Positions 45,931 to 54,975 of a stretch of DNA of 64,000 nt are shown piece after piece. Below the pieces are notes generated by a model. That model was not told the DNA's origin. It did no database searches and was given only the letters and a program-made list of their open reading frames with translations. A program made the position numbers and the translations under genes. The stretch's first letter is position 1, and every line of letters begins with the position of its first letter. The DNA is taken from contig NZ_FNCZ01000005.1 in assembly GCF_900099995.1 (NCBI RefSeq), forward strand, positions 1 through 64,000, read 5' to 3'. This DNA comes from Winogradskyella thalassocola (GTDB taxonomy: Bacteria; Bacteroidota; Bacteroidia; Flavobacteriales; Flavobacteriaceae).

Positions 45931-47124
45931 ATGGGCAAACGTCTTAAAATTGCTGTTTTTTCAGGAACCATTCCGAGCACTACTTTTATTGAGCATTTAA
46001 TAAAAGGAGTATCTCAAACACATAAGGTGTTACTGTTTGGTGTGCAAACTAAGCCTGTAGCTTATGAATCTGAACACATTAAGGTTTATGATACACCAAA
46101 ATCCCATGTAAAGAATGCCGTTGTAAGTAGTTATAGATTACTGCAGTTGGTTCTTAAATCTCCAAAAGATGCGGTAAAATTATACCGACATACATCTCAA
46201 TTTAAAAAGCGCTATGAGCGATGGGTTTGGTTTACTAAAGTCTTGCCTATAATACTGCACAAACCTGATGTATTTCATATTCAATGGGCTAAAGATGTGG
46301 CATTTTATACGGTATTACAGGATGCATTTGGTATTCCTATTGTAGTGAGTTTACGTGGAGCTCATATTAATTATACACCTATAGTAGATTTGAGTACGGC
46401 AATAATTTACAAGCAAGAATTCCCTAAAATAAAAGCTTTTCATGCCGTTTCTAAGGCTATTGGTGAAGAGGTAAAACTTTATGGAGCTAAAGCCCCTAGT
46501 ATCCATACTATTCATTCTCCGATTCCGCCTTTCTTTTTTGATCATTATAGGGCTTGCGAAACAGTACAAGATAAAACTATACGCTTGGTTTCCGTTGGAC
46601 GTTTTCATTGGGTTAAGGGTTATGAGACAGCACTAGATGCTGTAGCGCTATTAAAAAATAAAGGCTATAATATTCACTATACTATTGTTGGGCCAGATGA
46701 GTTTACTGAAGCCTTATTATTTCAATGCCATCAGCTCAACCTAGTAGATAACGTTGCTTTGGTTGGAGCTATGCCTCAAACAGAACTAATTTCGTTTTTA
46801 CGACAATTTCACGGTATGTTATTGCCTAGTTTAAAAGAGGGTATTGCTAATGTGGTATTAGAAGCTATGGCTGTGGGCTTACCTGTGGTGTCTACCGATT
46901 GTGGTGGTATGGCAGAAGTTGTGATTCCTAATGAGACGGGATGGTTGGTGCCTGTAAGAGATTCCGAAGCTATGGCTGATGCTGTGATAGCTTTGAGTGA
47001 AACGTCAGAATTAGAATTGCATGCGATAACGAAACGCGCCCATGAGTTGGTTAAGCGTGAATTTAATGCAGAGGATAGTATTGCCCAGTTTGTGAGGTTG
47101 TATGAAGGGGTAGTGGGTGGTTGA
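45931..47124 (+). CDS. Family 4 glycosyltransferase, tandem paralog 2
   Basis: A 397-residue GT-B enzyme homologous to the gene at 44470 over its whole length: LKIAVFSGTIPSTTFIEHL, FHIQWAKDVAFY, VSVGRFHWVKGYETA, LPSLKEGIANVVLEAMAVG, CGGMAEVVIPNETGWLVP. Differences concentrate in the N-terminal acceptor domain, suggesting that the two copies now add sugars to different acceptors. It starts with ATG after a 246-base spacer with a hairpin element and possible promoter. Confidence 0.92.
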   Translation: MGKRLKIAVFSGTIPSTTFIEHLIKGVSQTHKVLLFGVQTKPVAYESEHIKVYDTPKSHVKNAVVSSYRLLQLVLKSPKDAVKLYRHTSQFKKRYERWVWFTKVLPIILHKPDVFHIQWAKDVAFYTVLQDAFGIPIVVSLRGAHINYTPIVDLSTAIIYKQEFPKIKAFHAVSKAIGEEVKLYGAKAPSIHTIHSPIPPFFFDHYRACETVQDKTIRLVSVGRFHWVKGYETALDAVALLKNKGYNIHYTIVGPDEFTEALLFQCHQLNLVDNVALVGAMPQTELISFLRQFHGMLLPSLKEGIANVVLEAMAVGLPVVSTDCGGMAEVVIPNETGWLVPVRDSEAMADAVIALSETSELELHAITKRAHELVKREFNAEDSIAQFVRLYEGVVGG

Positions 47125-47232
47125 AACTGAACTCGAAGTTGAAACTGAACTCGAACTCGAACTCGAAGTTGAAGTTGAACTCGAAGTTGAAGTTGAAGTT
47201 GAAGTTGAAGTTTAAACTGAAGCTGAATTTGA
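47121..47232. repeat. 6-bp repeat tract (GAACTC/GAAGTT)
   Basis: About 18 units of GAAGTT or GAACTC type directly after the stop of the second paralog. The 6-base period keeps a reading frame open (Lys-Leu-Asn-Ser pattern), but this is not a convincing gene. It leads into two-hairpin element copy 5. Confidence 0.85.
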
Positions 47233-47236
47233 AGAA

Positions 47237-47290
47237 AACCCTTTCGACTTTGAATTTTTTGATGAAATCAAATTTCCCTTCCTTTGAAAT
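47237..47290. repeat. Two-hairpin element, copy 5 (shortened)
   Basis: Hairpin 1 is TTTGAATTT (47249-47257)/AAATCAAA (47265-47272), with changes on both arms relative to the common version. Hairpin 2 is cut short after CCCTTCC. Same position relative to paralog 2 as copy 4 has to paralog 1. Confidence 0.75.
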
Positions 47291-47316
47291 TATTATATTC
47301 GTCGTGCTATTACACT

Positions 47317-48711
47317 ATGAAAACAATCACCACACCAATAATCCCTGTTACACCCACTTATGCTAAGGTAGAAGCACCTCATGAACTGCATTTGGAAGCC
47401 ATCTGTGTTTTTGCGGCTATCGGTTTTTTTTTAGATACAGATACCTATTGGAAAGATGAGGTAGTGTTACGACCTGGATGTCAATATACCATTTCAGATG
47501 ATGGTTATCTCTTAGAGAGTATTCCTTGGTTTGAATGGCACTATACGCCTGATAAAACCCGTGATTTTGACGCGACTTTACATGAATTTACTACGCTGTT
47601 CGAATCCATTATAGAAGAACAAACGGTTGGTAAAAAGGTGATTTTACCCTTGTCTGGTGGTTTAGATAGTAGAACACAGGCTGTAGCCTTACAACATTTA
47701 AAAGCATCTGTGAATAGTTATAGTTATGATTTTCAGGGAGGTTATAAAGAAACTCAGATAGCAAAAGCTATTGCTAAAGTTTGTGATTTCGATTTTACAG
47801 CCTATTCCATTCCAAACGGTTATTTATGGGATGTGATAGATGATTTAGCAACATTGAATCGATGTGAGTCTGATTTTACCGCGCCACGGCAAATGGCAAT
47901 AGTTGATGAATTTGATACTATGGGTGAGGTATTTTCATTAGGCCATTGGGGAGATGTGTTGTTTGATGATATGGGAGTTAGAGATGATTTACCATTAAAG
48001 GAACAGGTAAATGTCCTTCATAAAAAACTAATTAAAAAAGGAGGACGCGATTTAGCCGTACAACTTTGGACGCATTGGAATTTAGAAGGCGATTTTGACT
48101 CTTATTTTGAAAGTCGTATTTCTACATTGCTTTCCGCTATAGATATTCCTAACAGTGCTAATGCGCGCATTAGAGCATTTAAAAGCTTATTTTGGGCACC
48201 ACGCTGGACATCCGTAAATTTAGCTGTGTTTGCTAGTAAACATCCCGTAACTTTACCGTATTACGATCAACGAATGTGCGAGTTTATTTGTACAGTTCCA
48301 GAAGCTTTTTTAGCCAACCGAGAGTTGCAAATCGCTTATATAAAAAAACGAGCTCCAAAACTAGCCAAAATTACATGGCAAGAGCAAAGACCATTTAATC
48401 TCTATACCTATCCTAAAAATAAGATACCTTATAATTTGCCATACCGTATTACCAATAAAATGGAAAGAGTCTTCCAGGAAATTTTAGGAAAGAAATATGT
48501 AGAACGAAATTGGGAGCTTCAATTTTTGGGTGTTAGTAATGAAAAGAAATTATATGACTGTTTATCACATAAAAATTTTAGTGATTTTATATCGAAAGAC
48601 ATTGTAGACGACGCCTATTATGGTCTGCAAACAAAAACGCCTTTAATTTATGCACATCAAGTGAATATGTTGCTGGTCTTGGCTCAATTTAAACGATTTA
48701 AAAATGAGTAG
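47317..48711 (+). CDS. Asparagine-synthase-like amidotransferase lacking glutaminase
   Basis: A 464-residue protein with the asparagine synthase ATP-pyrophosphatase loop LPLSGGLDSRTQAV (about 108-121). The C-terminal synthetase domain (WAPRWTSVNLAVFA, LPYYDQRMCEFI) is also present. The N-terminal 100 residues only resemble the end of the glutaminase domain (RPGCQYTISDDGYLLE); the nucleophilic Cys2 is absent, so ammonia must come from another source. A similar protein, WbpS, amidates GalNAcA in the Pseudomonas O6 antigen, whose WbpO/WbpP counterparts are encoded at 21978-24253. I use the ATG at 47317. Confidence 0.82.
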   Translation: MKTITTPIIPVTPTYAKVEAPHELHLEAICVFAAIGFFLDTDTYWKDEVVLRPGCQYTISDDGYLLESIPWFEWHYTPDKTRDFDATLHEFTTLFESIIEEQTVGKKVILPLSGGLDSRTQAVALQHLKASVNSYSYDFQGGYKETQIAKAIAKVCDFDFTAYSIPNGYLWDVIDDLATLNRCESDFTAPRQMAIVDEFDTMGEVFSLGHWGDVLFDDMGVRDDLPLKEQVNVLHKKLIKKGGRDLAVQLWTHWNLEGDFDSYFESRISTLLSAIDIPNSANARIRAFKSLFWAPRWTSVNLAVFASKHPVTLPYYDQRMCEFICTVPEAFLANRELQIAYIKKRAPKLAKITWQEQRPFNLYTYPKNKIPYNLPYRITNKMERVFQEILGKKYVERNWELQFLGVSNEKKLYDCLSHKNFSDFISKDIVDDAYYGLQTKTPLIYAHQVNMLLVLAQFKRFKNE

Positions 48712-49774
48712 ACCCTTACGTATTCTGTTTACTATTCCAAATTTTAAGACGGCTGGTAGTCAATATGTGTTATTAGCATTAATCGCTAGGCTAAATAAAC
48801 ATAATTTTAATGTTATAGTAGGTATTGAGAATCATTGGGATGAAGCAAAAAAAGTAATTCCAGAAAGTGATTTGGTAGAACTACCAAAGCTTTTTAAAGT
48901 TTCTAAAATAAGTTTCCTAAAGCAGTATATTAAGGTTCTTAAAAAGAATCAAATAGATTTAGTACATTCTTGGGATTATAAATCGAATTATTTAGAGCCC
49001 TTGGCTTGTAGATTGTCAGGTGTAAAATATTTGTACACAAAAAAAAATAATTCATGGTCTCGCTCTTGGCAATTAAAAAGTCTATTTTCTCATTTTATTG
49101 CCTATGACCAACCTGAAATGAAAAAGCGGTTTTTTTCGAATAAACATTATGCGAATAAAATAAAACTAATTCCACATGGTGTGGATTTATTAAAGTTTTT
49201 TCCATTAGAAAAAACGACAAATTCTACATTTAATTTATGTTATGTTGGAAATGTAAATAGAAATAAAAATCAATTATTTGTATTGAAGGCGATGTTGAAT
49301 CTTCCTGATAATATTCATTTAAATTTGTTTGGAAAGAGTGATTCTAATTATAAAAAAGAGTTAGGGTTATTTATTCAGAATAATAATTTAAAACATCGTG
49401 TGCACTTTCATGGGTTTATTAATCAAGATCATTTGCCCAAAATGTTAAATTACCAGGATGTTTTAATACTGTCCTCTTTTGAAGAAGGGCTGCCAATATG
49501 TTTACTAGAGGCAATGGCTTGTGGGTTACCTGTATTAAGTTCCGATTCTGGTGGAGGTACTCGTTTTATATTAGAGGAAACAATGAGTGATGCTTTGTTT
49601 TCCCTTGATGACGTAAATGATTTAGTATTAAAATGTAAACGATTATCGTCAGATAGAAAAATTTATGATGATTTTAAAGTGAAAGGGGAAAAGTGTGTTA
49701 AAGATCGTTTTTCTATAGAAAAAGAAGTGTTGAGTTATAATATTTTATACAATAAGGTAATTGCTACGAAGTAG
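48704..49774 (+). CDS. Family 4 glycosyltransferase
   Basis: A 356-residue GT-B enzyme: FTIPNFKTAGSQYVLLALIARL at the N-terminus, IPHGVDLLKFFP and LCYVGNVNRNKNQLFVL in the linker. The donor site is LSSFEEGLPICLLEAMACGLPVLSSDSGGG with E-x7-E. It overlaps the amidotransferase gene by eight bases, so the two are translationally coupled. The acceptor domain is basic and aromatic around residue 115 (KKNNSWSRSWQ). Confidence 0.92.
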   Translation: MSRPLRILFTIPNFKTAGSQYVLLALIARLNKHNFNVIVGIENHWDEAKKVIPESDLVELPKLFKVSKISFLKQYIKVLKKNQIDLVHSWDYKSNYLEPLACRLSGVKYLYTKKNNSWSRSWQLKSLFSHFIAYDQPEMKKRFFSNKHYANKIKLIPHGVDLLKFFPLEKTTNSTFNLCYVGNVNRNKNQLFVLKAMLNLPDNIHLNLFGKSDSNYKKELGLFIQNNNLKHRVHFHGFINQDHLPKMLNYQDVLILSSFEEGLPICLLEAMACGLPVLSSDSGGGTRFILEETMSDALFSLDDVNDLVLKCKRLSSDRKIYDDFKVKGEKCVKDRFSIEKEVLSYNILYNKVIATK

Positions 49775-49795
49775 AATTAAGAAAATGATCATTTT

Positions 49796-50965
49796 ATGCA
49801 TATAGCTCTCATACTATCCCAGCCACCAGGCTATTCCGAGACTTTTTTTAAATCAAAAATTAAAGGCTTGCAAGACGCAGGTCATCAGGTGAGTTTGTTT
49901 GTTTATAAAGATGACCCTAGGTTTACAGACTGTAAGGTTCTTCCAATGCCTAAAGTACATGCTAATCCTATTCGTCAATTTTTTGCGACACTAGGAGTCA
50001 TTTTTGGTTTACTACCTTATTTAAAAAGGGTAATACGCTATGTGAAACTAGAGCTTAAAGCCGGGAGAGAACTTAAACAGGTTTTTAAATATATTTATAT
50101 AAATGCAACAATTTTGAAGTCAGATGCAGAATGGCTACATTTTGGTTTTGCAACCTTAGCTTTACAAAGTGAACATGTCGCTAAGTCTATAGATGCAAAA
50201 ATGGCGGTAAGTTTGAGAGGATTTGATATTGCTATTTATCCGTTAAAACATTCTGGCTGTTATGATCGATTATGGCAGCTAGTGGATAAAGTACATACCA
50301 TTTCAGATGATTTATTACTTTGTGCCTATAATCAAGGGCTATCTAGAAATAACGCTGTAGCTAAAATAACACCTGCAATTTCAATGGAGTTATTTAATAC
50401 AGGTGCCGCTAATAAAAATTTCAAGACTAAGCCTATAAAAATATTGACTGTTGGAAGATTATTTTGGAAAAAAGGTGTAATCGATATGTTGGAAGCATTG
50501 TCTATTCTAAAAAAAGAAAAAATTGATTTTGAATATCAAATTATAGGTGAAGGTGAGCAAAAAGAAGAAATTCTGTTTGCAATTTATCAGTTAGGATTAG
50601 AAAATGAGGTTTCTTTGCTAGGTGTAAAAACACCAAGGGAGGTTAAGGAATTAATGGAAATATCTCATATTTATATGCAATATAGTCATTCGGAAGGCTT
50701 TTGTAATGCGGTTTTAGAGGCTCAGGCTATGGGGCTGTTATGTATAGTGTCGGATGCAGAAGGGTTATCAGAAAATATCATAGATGGTGAAACTGGTTGG
50801 GTTGTGCCAAAGCGACAGCCAAGATTACTAGCAAAAACTCTAGAATCCGTTATAGAGCTAGATGATGTTATTAAAAACCAATTTTCTGAACGGGCCAAAG
50901 CACGTGTTAAACAAGAATTTACATTAGAACAACAACAAGCTAAGTTTGTGGAGTTTTATAATTGA
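49796..50965 (+). CDS. Family 4 glycosyltransferase, colanic-acid type
   Basis: A 389-residue GT-B enzyme resembling WcaL/AmsK-type transferases. It has ILSQPPGYSETFFKSKIKGL at the start, VSLRGFDIAIYP in the acceptor domain, VGRLFWKKGVIDMLEAL in the linker and SHSEGFCNAVLEAQAMGLLCIVSDAEGLSENI as donor site. The HSEGFCN motif is characteristic of this subgroup. It lies 21 bases after the previous gene. Confidence 0.92.
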   Translation: MHIALILSQPPGYSETFFKSKIKGLQDAGHQVSLFVYKDDPRFTDCKVLPMPKVHANPIRQFFATLGVIFGLLPYLKRVIRYVKLELKAGRELKQVFKYIYINATILKSDAEWLHFGFATLALQSEHVAKSIDAKMAVSLRGFDIAIYPLKHSGCYDRLWQLVDKVHTISDDLLLCAYNQGLSRNNAVAKITPAISMELFNTGAANKNFKTKPIKILTVGRLFWKKGVIDMLEALSILKKEKIDFEYQIIGEGEQKEEILFAIYQLGLENEVSLLGVKTPREVKELMEISHIYMQYSHSEGFCNAVLEAQAMGLLCIVSDAEGLSENIIDGETGWVVPKRQPRLLAKTLESVIELDDVIKNQFSERAKARVKQEFTLEQQQAKFVEFYN

Positions 50966-50977
50966 AGATAATTAAAA

Positions 50978-52012
50978 ATGACATTCTACTTTCCAAAACG
51001 GCATTACGATAAATCATTTCGTGGTCAAACCTTCCCATTATTAAAGCCTTTTTTGAAGGGTGAGGATTTTTCCGATGAAGAGCGTAAAGCTATGTACAGT
51101 ATTTCAAAAGAAGACGTAGCGTTTGTCGATGTTTTAGAGGCTTCAGATGTGGCAATATTAACGATGTCCTGGAATTATTATGTAAAGACCAAGCAGCAAT
51201 CTAAAGCTCTTCAGTTTATAAAAGCGACCCAGCGATTAAATATAACCACTTGGGTAGTGCTATTAGATGATGTAGGCATAGATTTTCCTGATTTTCCTCA
51301 TGTAAAATTATTTAGGCAAAGCGGATACAGGTCTAGAGTTCCTAAATGGCATATTGGCTTACCGGTTTTTATTTCTGATCCATTAAAAGTTCAATATAAC
51401 AAGGGTACTATTTTTGAGCGTCCCTATACTAAAAATCCTACCATAGGTTTTTGTGGGTTTGCAACATCAAAGGTTGTACTAGCTATAAAGACGAAATTTA
51501 AAATTGGCTTAAAAAACCTTAGCTATTATTTAAAATTAAGCTCGCAAGAGCCTGAGGCTATAATGGCTGCTGCACTATGGAGACATAGTATCCTAAAACG
51601 AATGGAGAATCACCAAGGTCTTATTACAAATTTTATTTATAGAGCAAAGTATCGCGCAGGGTCGCAAAATGAAACCCAACGCGCGACATCGACAGCAGAG
51701 TTTTTTAACAATATAAAAGATTCTGATTATGTGGTTTGTGTAAGAGGAGCAGGAAATTTTTCAGTACGTTTGTATGAAACCTTGGCGATGGGACGTATCC
51801 CGGTTTTTGTGAATACTGATTGTATATTGCCTTATACAGAAGCAATAGATTGGAAACAACATGTCGTTTGGGTTGAATCTTATGAAGTTCATAAAATAGG
51901 GGCTATTGTATATGAATTTCATAAAGCATTAAGTGAAGATAACTTTGTTCAATTACAGCAAAGAAATAGATGTTTATGGGAAAATAAACTTCAATTAAAA
52001 GGATTGTTGTAA
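50978..52012 (+). CDS. Exostosin-family (GT47-like) glycosyltransferase
   Basis: A 344-residue protein whose C-terminal half reads DYVVCVRGAGNFSVRLYETLAMGRIPVFV followed by TDCILPY, the exostosin/GT47-like donor-binding region (S-x-R-x-x-E). The N-terminal half contains ILTMSWNYYV and the IGFCGFATSKVV strand that opens the second domain. Bacterial members are inverting transferases in capsule loci. It is followed after ten bases by the acetyltransferase gene. Confidence 0.82.
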   Translation: MTFYFPKRHYDKSFRGQTFPLLKPFLKGEDFSDEERKAMYSISKEDVAFVDVLEASDVAILTMSWNYYVKTKQQSKALQFIKATQRLNITTWVVLLDDVGIDFPDFPHVKLFRQSGYRSRVPKWHIGLPVFISDPLKVQYNKGTIFERPYTKNPTIGFCGFATSKVVLAIKTKFKIGLKNLSYYLKLSSQEPEAIMAAALWRHSILKRMENHQGLITNFIYRAKYRAGSQNETQRATSTAEFFNNIKDSDYVVCVRGAGNFSVRLYETLAMGRIPVFVNTDCILPYTEAIDWKQHVVWVESYEVHKIGAIVYEFHKALSEDNFVQLQQRNRCLWENKLQLKGLL

Positions 52013-52022
52013 AAAGAAATAT

Positions 52023-52562
52023 ATGAGTCATCAATGTACCTATTTTAAAGCAGATGTAAAAAGGATGCTGGGAAAGCATAAGATTAGAATTTTGCACATT
52101 TGGTTAAGCCGAAGTTTTATTGGTGTTTTTCTTTATCGCATGGAACGGGGTTTGTATTTAGCATTGGGAAAATCATATCGTATAGTTAGAATCTTATTTT
52201 TACCTTTTATTTTACCAATGCAGTCCTATTCTAATATTGATATTCATTATAAAGCAGCTATTAAAGGTGGACTTTTAATATTACATCCTTCTGTTGGCTG
52301 TGTCATTTCTGGGGCAGCTGATATTGGTAAAAACTTAACTTTAGTAGGAGGAAATGTAATAGGGCTAAAAGAAGATGCGTCCAATAATAAATTTAGAATT
52401 GGAGATAATTGCAGTCTTGGAGCAAATGCGACTATACTAGGACCAATAGAACTGGGGGATTATATTAAAATAGGTGCCTCTGCTTGCGTAATTCATGATT
52501 TTTTAGAAAATAATTCAACGTTAATAGGTGTACCTGCAAAACAACTAAATAATAATAAATAA
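52023..52562 (+). CDS. Hexapeptide-repeat O-acetyltransferase (CysE-like)
   Basis: A 179-residue protein ending in a left-handed beta-helix of about 90 residues (GGLLILHPSVGCVISGAADIGKNLTLVGG, IGDNCSLGANATILGPIELGDYIKIGASACVI). This pattern resembles serine acetyltransferase-like enzymes that acetylate sugars in polysaccharide loci. The N-terminal 80 residues contain a hydrophobic helix (FLPFILPMQSY). Acetyl-CoA would be the donor and a glycan hydroxyl or amino group the acceptor; it is probably not a cysteine-synthesis enzyme. Confidence 0.85.
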   Translation: MSHQCTYFKADVKRMLGKHKIRILHIWLSRSFIGVFLYRMERGLYLALGKSYRIVRILFLPFILPMQSYSNIDIHYKAAIKGGLLILHPSVGCVISGAADIGKNLTLVGGNVIGLKEDASNNKFRIGDNCSLGANATILGPIELGDYIKIGASACVIHDFLENNSTLIGVPAKQLNNNK

Positions 52563-52582
52563 TTATTATTTTTTATATAAAT

Positions 52583-53431
52583 ATGAGCATCAAAAAAATA
52601 GGATTAATAATTTATAATACAATCCCAAAAAACGTAAAAAACTATTTAGGAGAGATTAAATGGTTAAAACCATTAAGAGATTCATTGTTCCGGAGCAAAG
52701 GACGTTACAAGGAAGTGGAAACAATCATAAAGAGAAGTTATCAAAACTATGATGTTGAATTTAAGCTTTTATCATCTTTTCGGGTGAGTGCTAAGGCTGC
52801 CAATCGCGGAATTGAAACTAAGCTTTTAAATAGGTCTATTGTGTTATTAAATAAGTTTAAGCCTCATCATGATGATCTCACCGTTTTGGATGTTGGTGCT
52901 AATTTTGCGTTTTTAAGTTTAGTCTGGGCAAACACAATCGCTAAAAATGGACAAACAATTGCTTTTGAGCCAAGCATTAATTTAGTATCAACGATTAATA
53001 AATCTATAAAATTAAATAATTTACAAACTAGATTAGTTGTTGAGAATAATGCTGTAGGAAATGAGAATAAAGAGGTAGAGCTATTTATTAGCAATTCAAC
53101 TTCTAATGTTTTGGATGTAAAAGGTTCTGATGTCATTCAAAAAATTGAAATGATAACATTAGATGCCTATATTGATAAAACTGAATTAAAGCGTTGTGAT
53201 TTGTTAAAAATTGATGTAGATGGTATTGAATTAGATATATTGCAAGGTGCCGTTAAATTAATAAAACAATTTAAGCCCATTTTAATTGTAGAAACAAATG
53301 AAAATATCAAAATTATAGATTATATAAAAAATCTCGATTATACTATATTAGGTATTGATTTAAATGAATTGACTGAAACAAATCCACTTCCATTAAACGT
53401 TTTTTGTATTCCAAATGAAGCCTATCTTTAA
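52583..53431 (+). CDS. FkbM family SAM-dependent methyltransferase
   Basis: A 282-residue enzyme with motif I VLDVGANFAFLSLVWA (about 98-113), AFEPSINLVSTINKSI, the FkbM-type LLKIDVDGIELDILQGA (about 208-224) and a final ILIVETNE. FkbM enzymes O-methylate sugars and polyketides. In this setting the target is a hydroxyl of the repeat unit. The basic N-terminal 60 residues precede the fold. Its end overlaps the next gene by 17 bases. Confidence 0.88.
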   Translation: MSIKKIGLIIYNTIPKNVKNYLGEIKWLKPLRDSLFRSKGRYKEVETIIKRSYQNYDVEFKLLSSFRVSAKAANRGIETKLLNRSIVLLNKFKPHHDDLTVLDVGANFAFLSLVWANTIAKNGQTIAFEPSINLVSTINKSIKLNNLQTRLVVENNAVGNENKEVELFISNSTSNVLDVKGSDVIQKIEMITLDAYIDKTELKRCDLLKIDVDGIELDILQGAVKLIKQFKPILIVETNENIKIIDYIKNLDYTILGIDLNELTETNPLPLNVFCIPNEAYL

Positions 53432-54782
53432 ATTTATTAATTACTTACAACCCACGCATTATTTTGTCTTAAAAAAAAATGACGGGCATTCTGTATTTCC
53501 CTTAGTTAAAAATCTACCAGCAGAAATCGTTGAACAATTAGAGTCAGATCATCAGTATAAATCGGATAAAGCTAAAGCATATGATTTGTCATGGCAAGCC
53601 GTTCAGAAAGGGTATATTGGTAAAGCAGAAACCTATACACAATTTGAAAACGTGCCAGTTGTAGATAATTACAGGTTTGCACGGAAGTATTTTAGTTCGT
53701 TTTGGGTGTTGTATATTTTAATTGTTCGTCTTTTTAGTTTTTATAATCCCATAACAGAGGTGCTTGGATGGTGGAAGACTCGTAAGGTTTCGCGCAGCAC
53801 TTATTTAGAAATACCGCTAGTAAATTCAGAGTATGATGCTTTTAATTCCGAGTTGATACTACAGAAGCCTTTTATTAGTGTGATTATCCCAACTTTAAAT
53901 CGTTATCCATATTTAAAGGATGTATTACAAGATTTGGAGCAACAAGATTACACGCATTTTGAGGTTATTGTTATCGATCAATCGACGCCATTTCAATCTG
54001 ATTTTTATAATGATTTTCAATTAGAGATTCAGGTAGTCCATCAAGAAGAAAAAGCATTGTGGTTAGCTAGGAATCGAGCGATAAAAATGGCGAAAGGTGA
54101 TTATATTCTATTGTTTGATGATGATAGCCGTGTCGATAAAAATTGGATAAGTGAACATTTAAAAGGCTTGGATTTTTTTAAAGCAGATCTGACTTCTGGA
54201 GTTTCTATTTCTGAAGTTGGAGCTCCTACACCAGCGCATTATGCATATTTTAAAATTAGTGATCAATTAGATACGGGAAATGTTTTGTTAAAAAAGGCTG
54301 TTTTTGAAGCTATTGGTCTCTTCGATAGGCAATTTGAAAAACAACGTATGGGTGATGGTGAGTTTGGTTTGCGGTCGTATTTAGCAGGCTATTTAAATAT
54401 TTCTCACCCCTACGCCAAACGCTTACATTTAAAAGTAGGAAGTGGCGGTTTACGAGATATGGGCAGTTGGGATGCTTTTAGAACCAATTCGTTATTTGAA
54501 CCGCGTCCTATACCTAGTGTACTTTACTACTTTAGACGGTATTGGGGACATACGGCAGCACGATGGGCTTTATTGCGAACGGTACCATTATCGATTATGC
54601 CGTACCGCTTTAAAGGCTCGAAACCGATGATGCTTTTGGGTGCCTTGGTTTCTTTGTTTATTTTGCCTTTGGTGGTCTTTCAGGTGATTAAGTCTTGGAG
54701 GTTGGCTGGTGCGAAATTAGATGAAGGGGCTCTTGTAGAAAAGTTAAAAATTAAAAGTGAAAAGTGGGAAGTAAAAAGTTAG
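53415..54782 (+). CDS. Large family 2 glycosyltransferase with membrane segments
   Basis: A 455-residue protein. About 150 residues with a TM helix (FWVLYILIVRLFSFY, near 96-110) precede the GT-A domain: FISVIIPTLNRYPYLKDVL (about 153), VIDQSTPF, LFDDDSRVDKNW (metal) and GEFGLRSYLAG. A second TM helix lies near 410-430. The last dozen residues (KLKIKSEKWEVKS) are encoded by AGTGAAAAGTGGGAAG-type spacer repeat, so the original stop was probably lost and the tail added from intergenic sequence. Confidence 0.88.
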   Translation: MKPIFKFINYLQPTHYFVLKKNDGHSVFPLVKNLPAEIVEQLESDHQYKSDKAKAYDLSWQAVQKGYIGKAETYTQFENVPVVDNYRFARKYFSSFWVLYILIVRLFSFYNPITEVLGWWKTRKVSRSTYLEIPLVNSEYDAFNSELILQKPFISVIIPTLNRYPYLKDVLQDLEQQDYTHFEVIVIDQSTPFQSDFYNDFQLEIQVVHQEEKALWLARNRAIKMAKGDYILLFDDDSRVDKNWISEHLKGLDFFKADLTSGVSISEVGAPTPAHYAYFKISDQLDTGNVLLKKAVFEAIGLFDRQFEKQRMGDGEFGLRSYLAGYLNISHPYAKRLHLKVGSGGLRDMGSWDAFRTNSLFEPRPIPSVLYYFRRYWGHTAARWALLRTVPLSIMPYRFKGSKPMMLLGALVSLFILPLVVFQVIKSWRLAGAKLDEGALVEKLKIKSEKWEVKS

Positions 54783-54785
54783 TTG

Positions 54786-54857
54786 AAACCTTCCGTCTTT
54801 GTTTTCTTTTGAGGAAAACAAATACACCTTCCCTTATAAATAGGGGAAGAGCTGAGC
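54786..54857. repeat. Two-hairpin element, copy 6
   Basis: Hairpin 1 TTTGTTTTC (54798-54806)/GAAAACAAA (54814-54822). Spacer TACA. Hairpin 2 CTTCCC (54828-54833)/GGGAAG (54844-54849), followed by AGCTGAGCTGG. It begins four bases after the stop of the preceding gene. Confidence 0.85.
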
Positions 54858-54975
54858 TGGATTACTGGAAAATTGGATTTAATATGAATTTGAGATTGGA
54901 TTTGGGAAATACTTTATAAAAACTTGCCTTATGCAGGATAATATATTTATTTTTAAACGCTATTAAAAATCACTC

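Noticed and set aside
47121..47366. Lys-Leu-Asn-Ser repeat ORF of 81 codons
   Set aside because: It is the 6-bp GAAGTT/GAACTC tract, which keeps a frame open by its period, then runs into the hairpin element and the start of the next gene.
24313..54849. All two-hairpin elements as simple Rho-independent terminators
   Set aside because: Most have no T run after the stem, the same double-hairpin layout is kept, and two copies lie in long direct repeats. A terminator role for single copies is not excluded.
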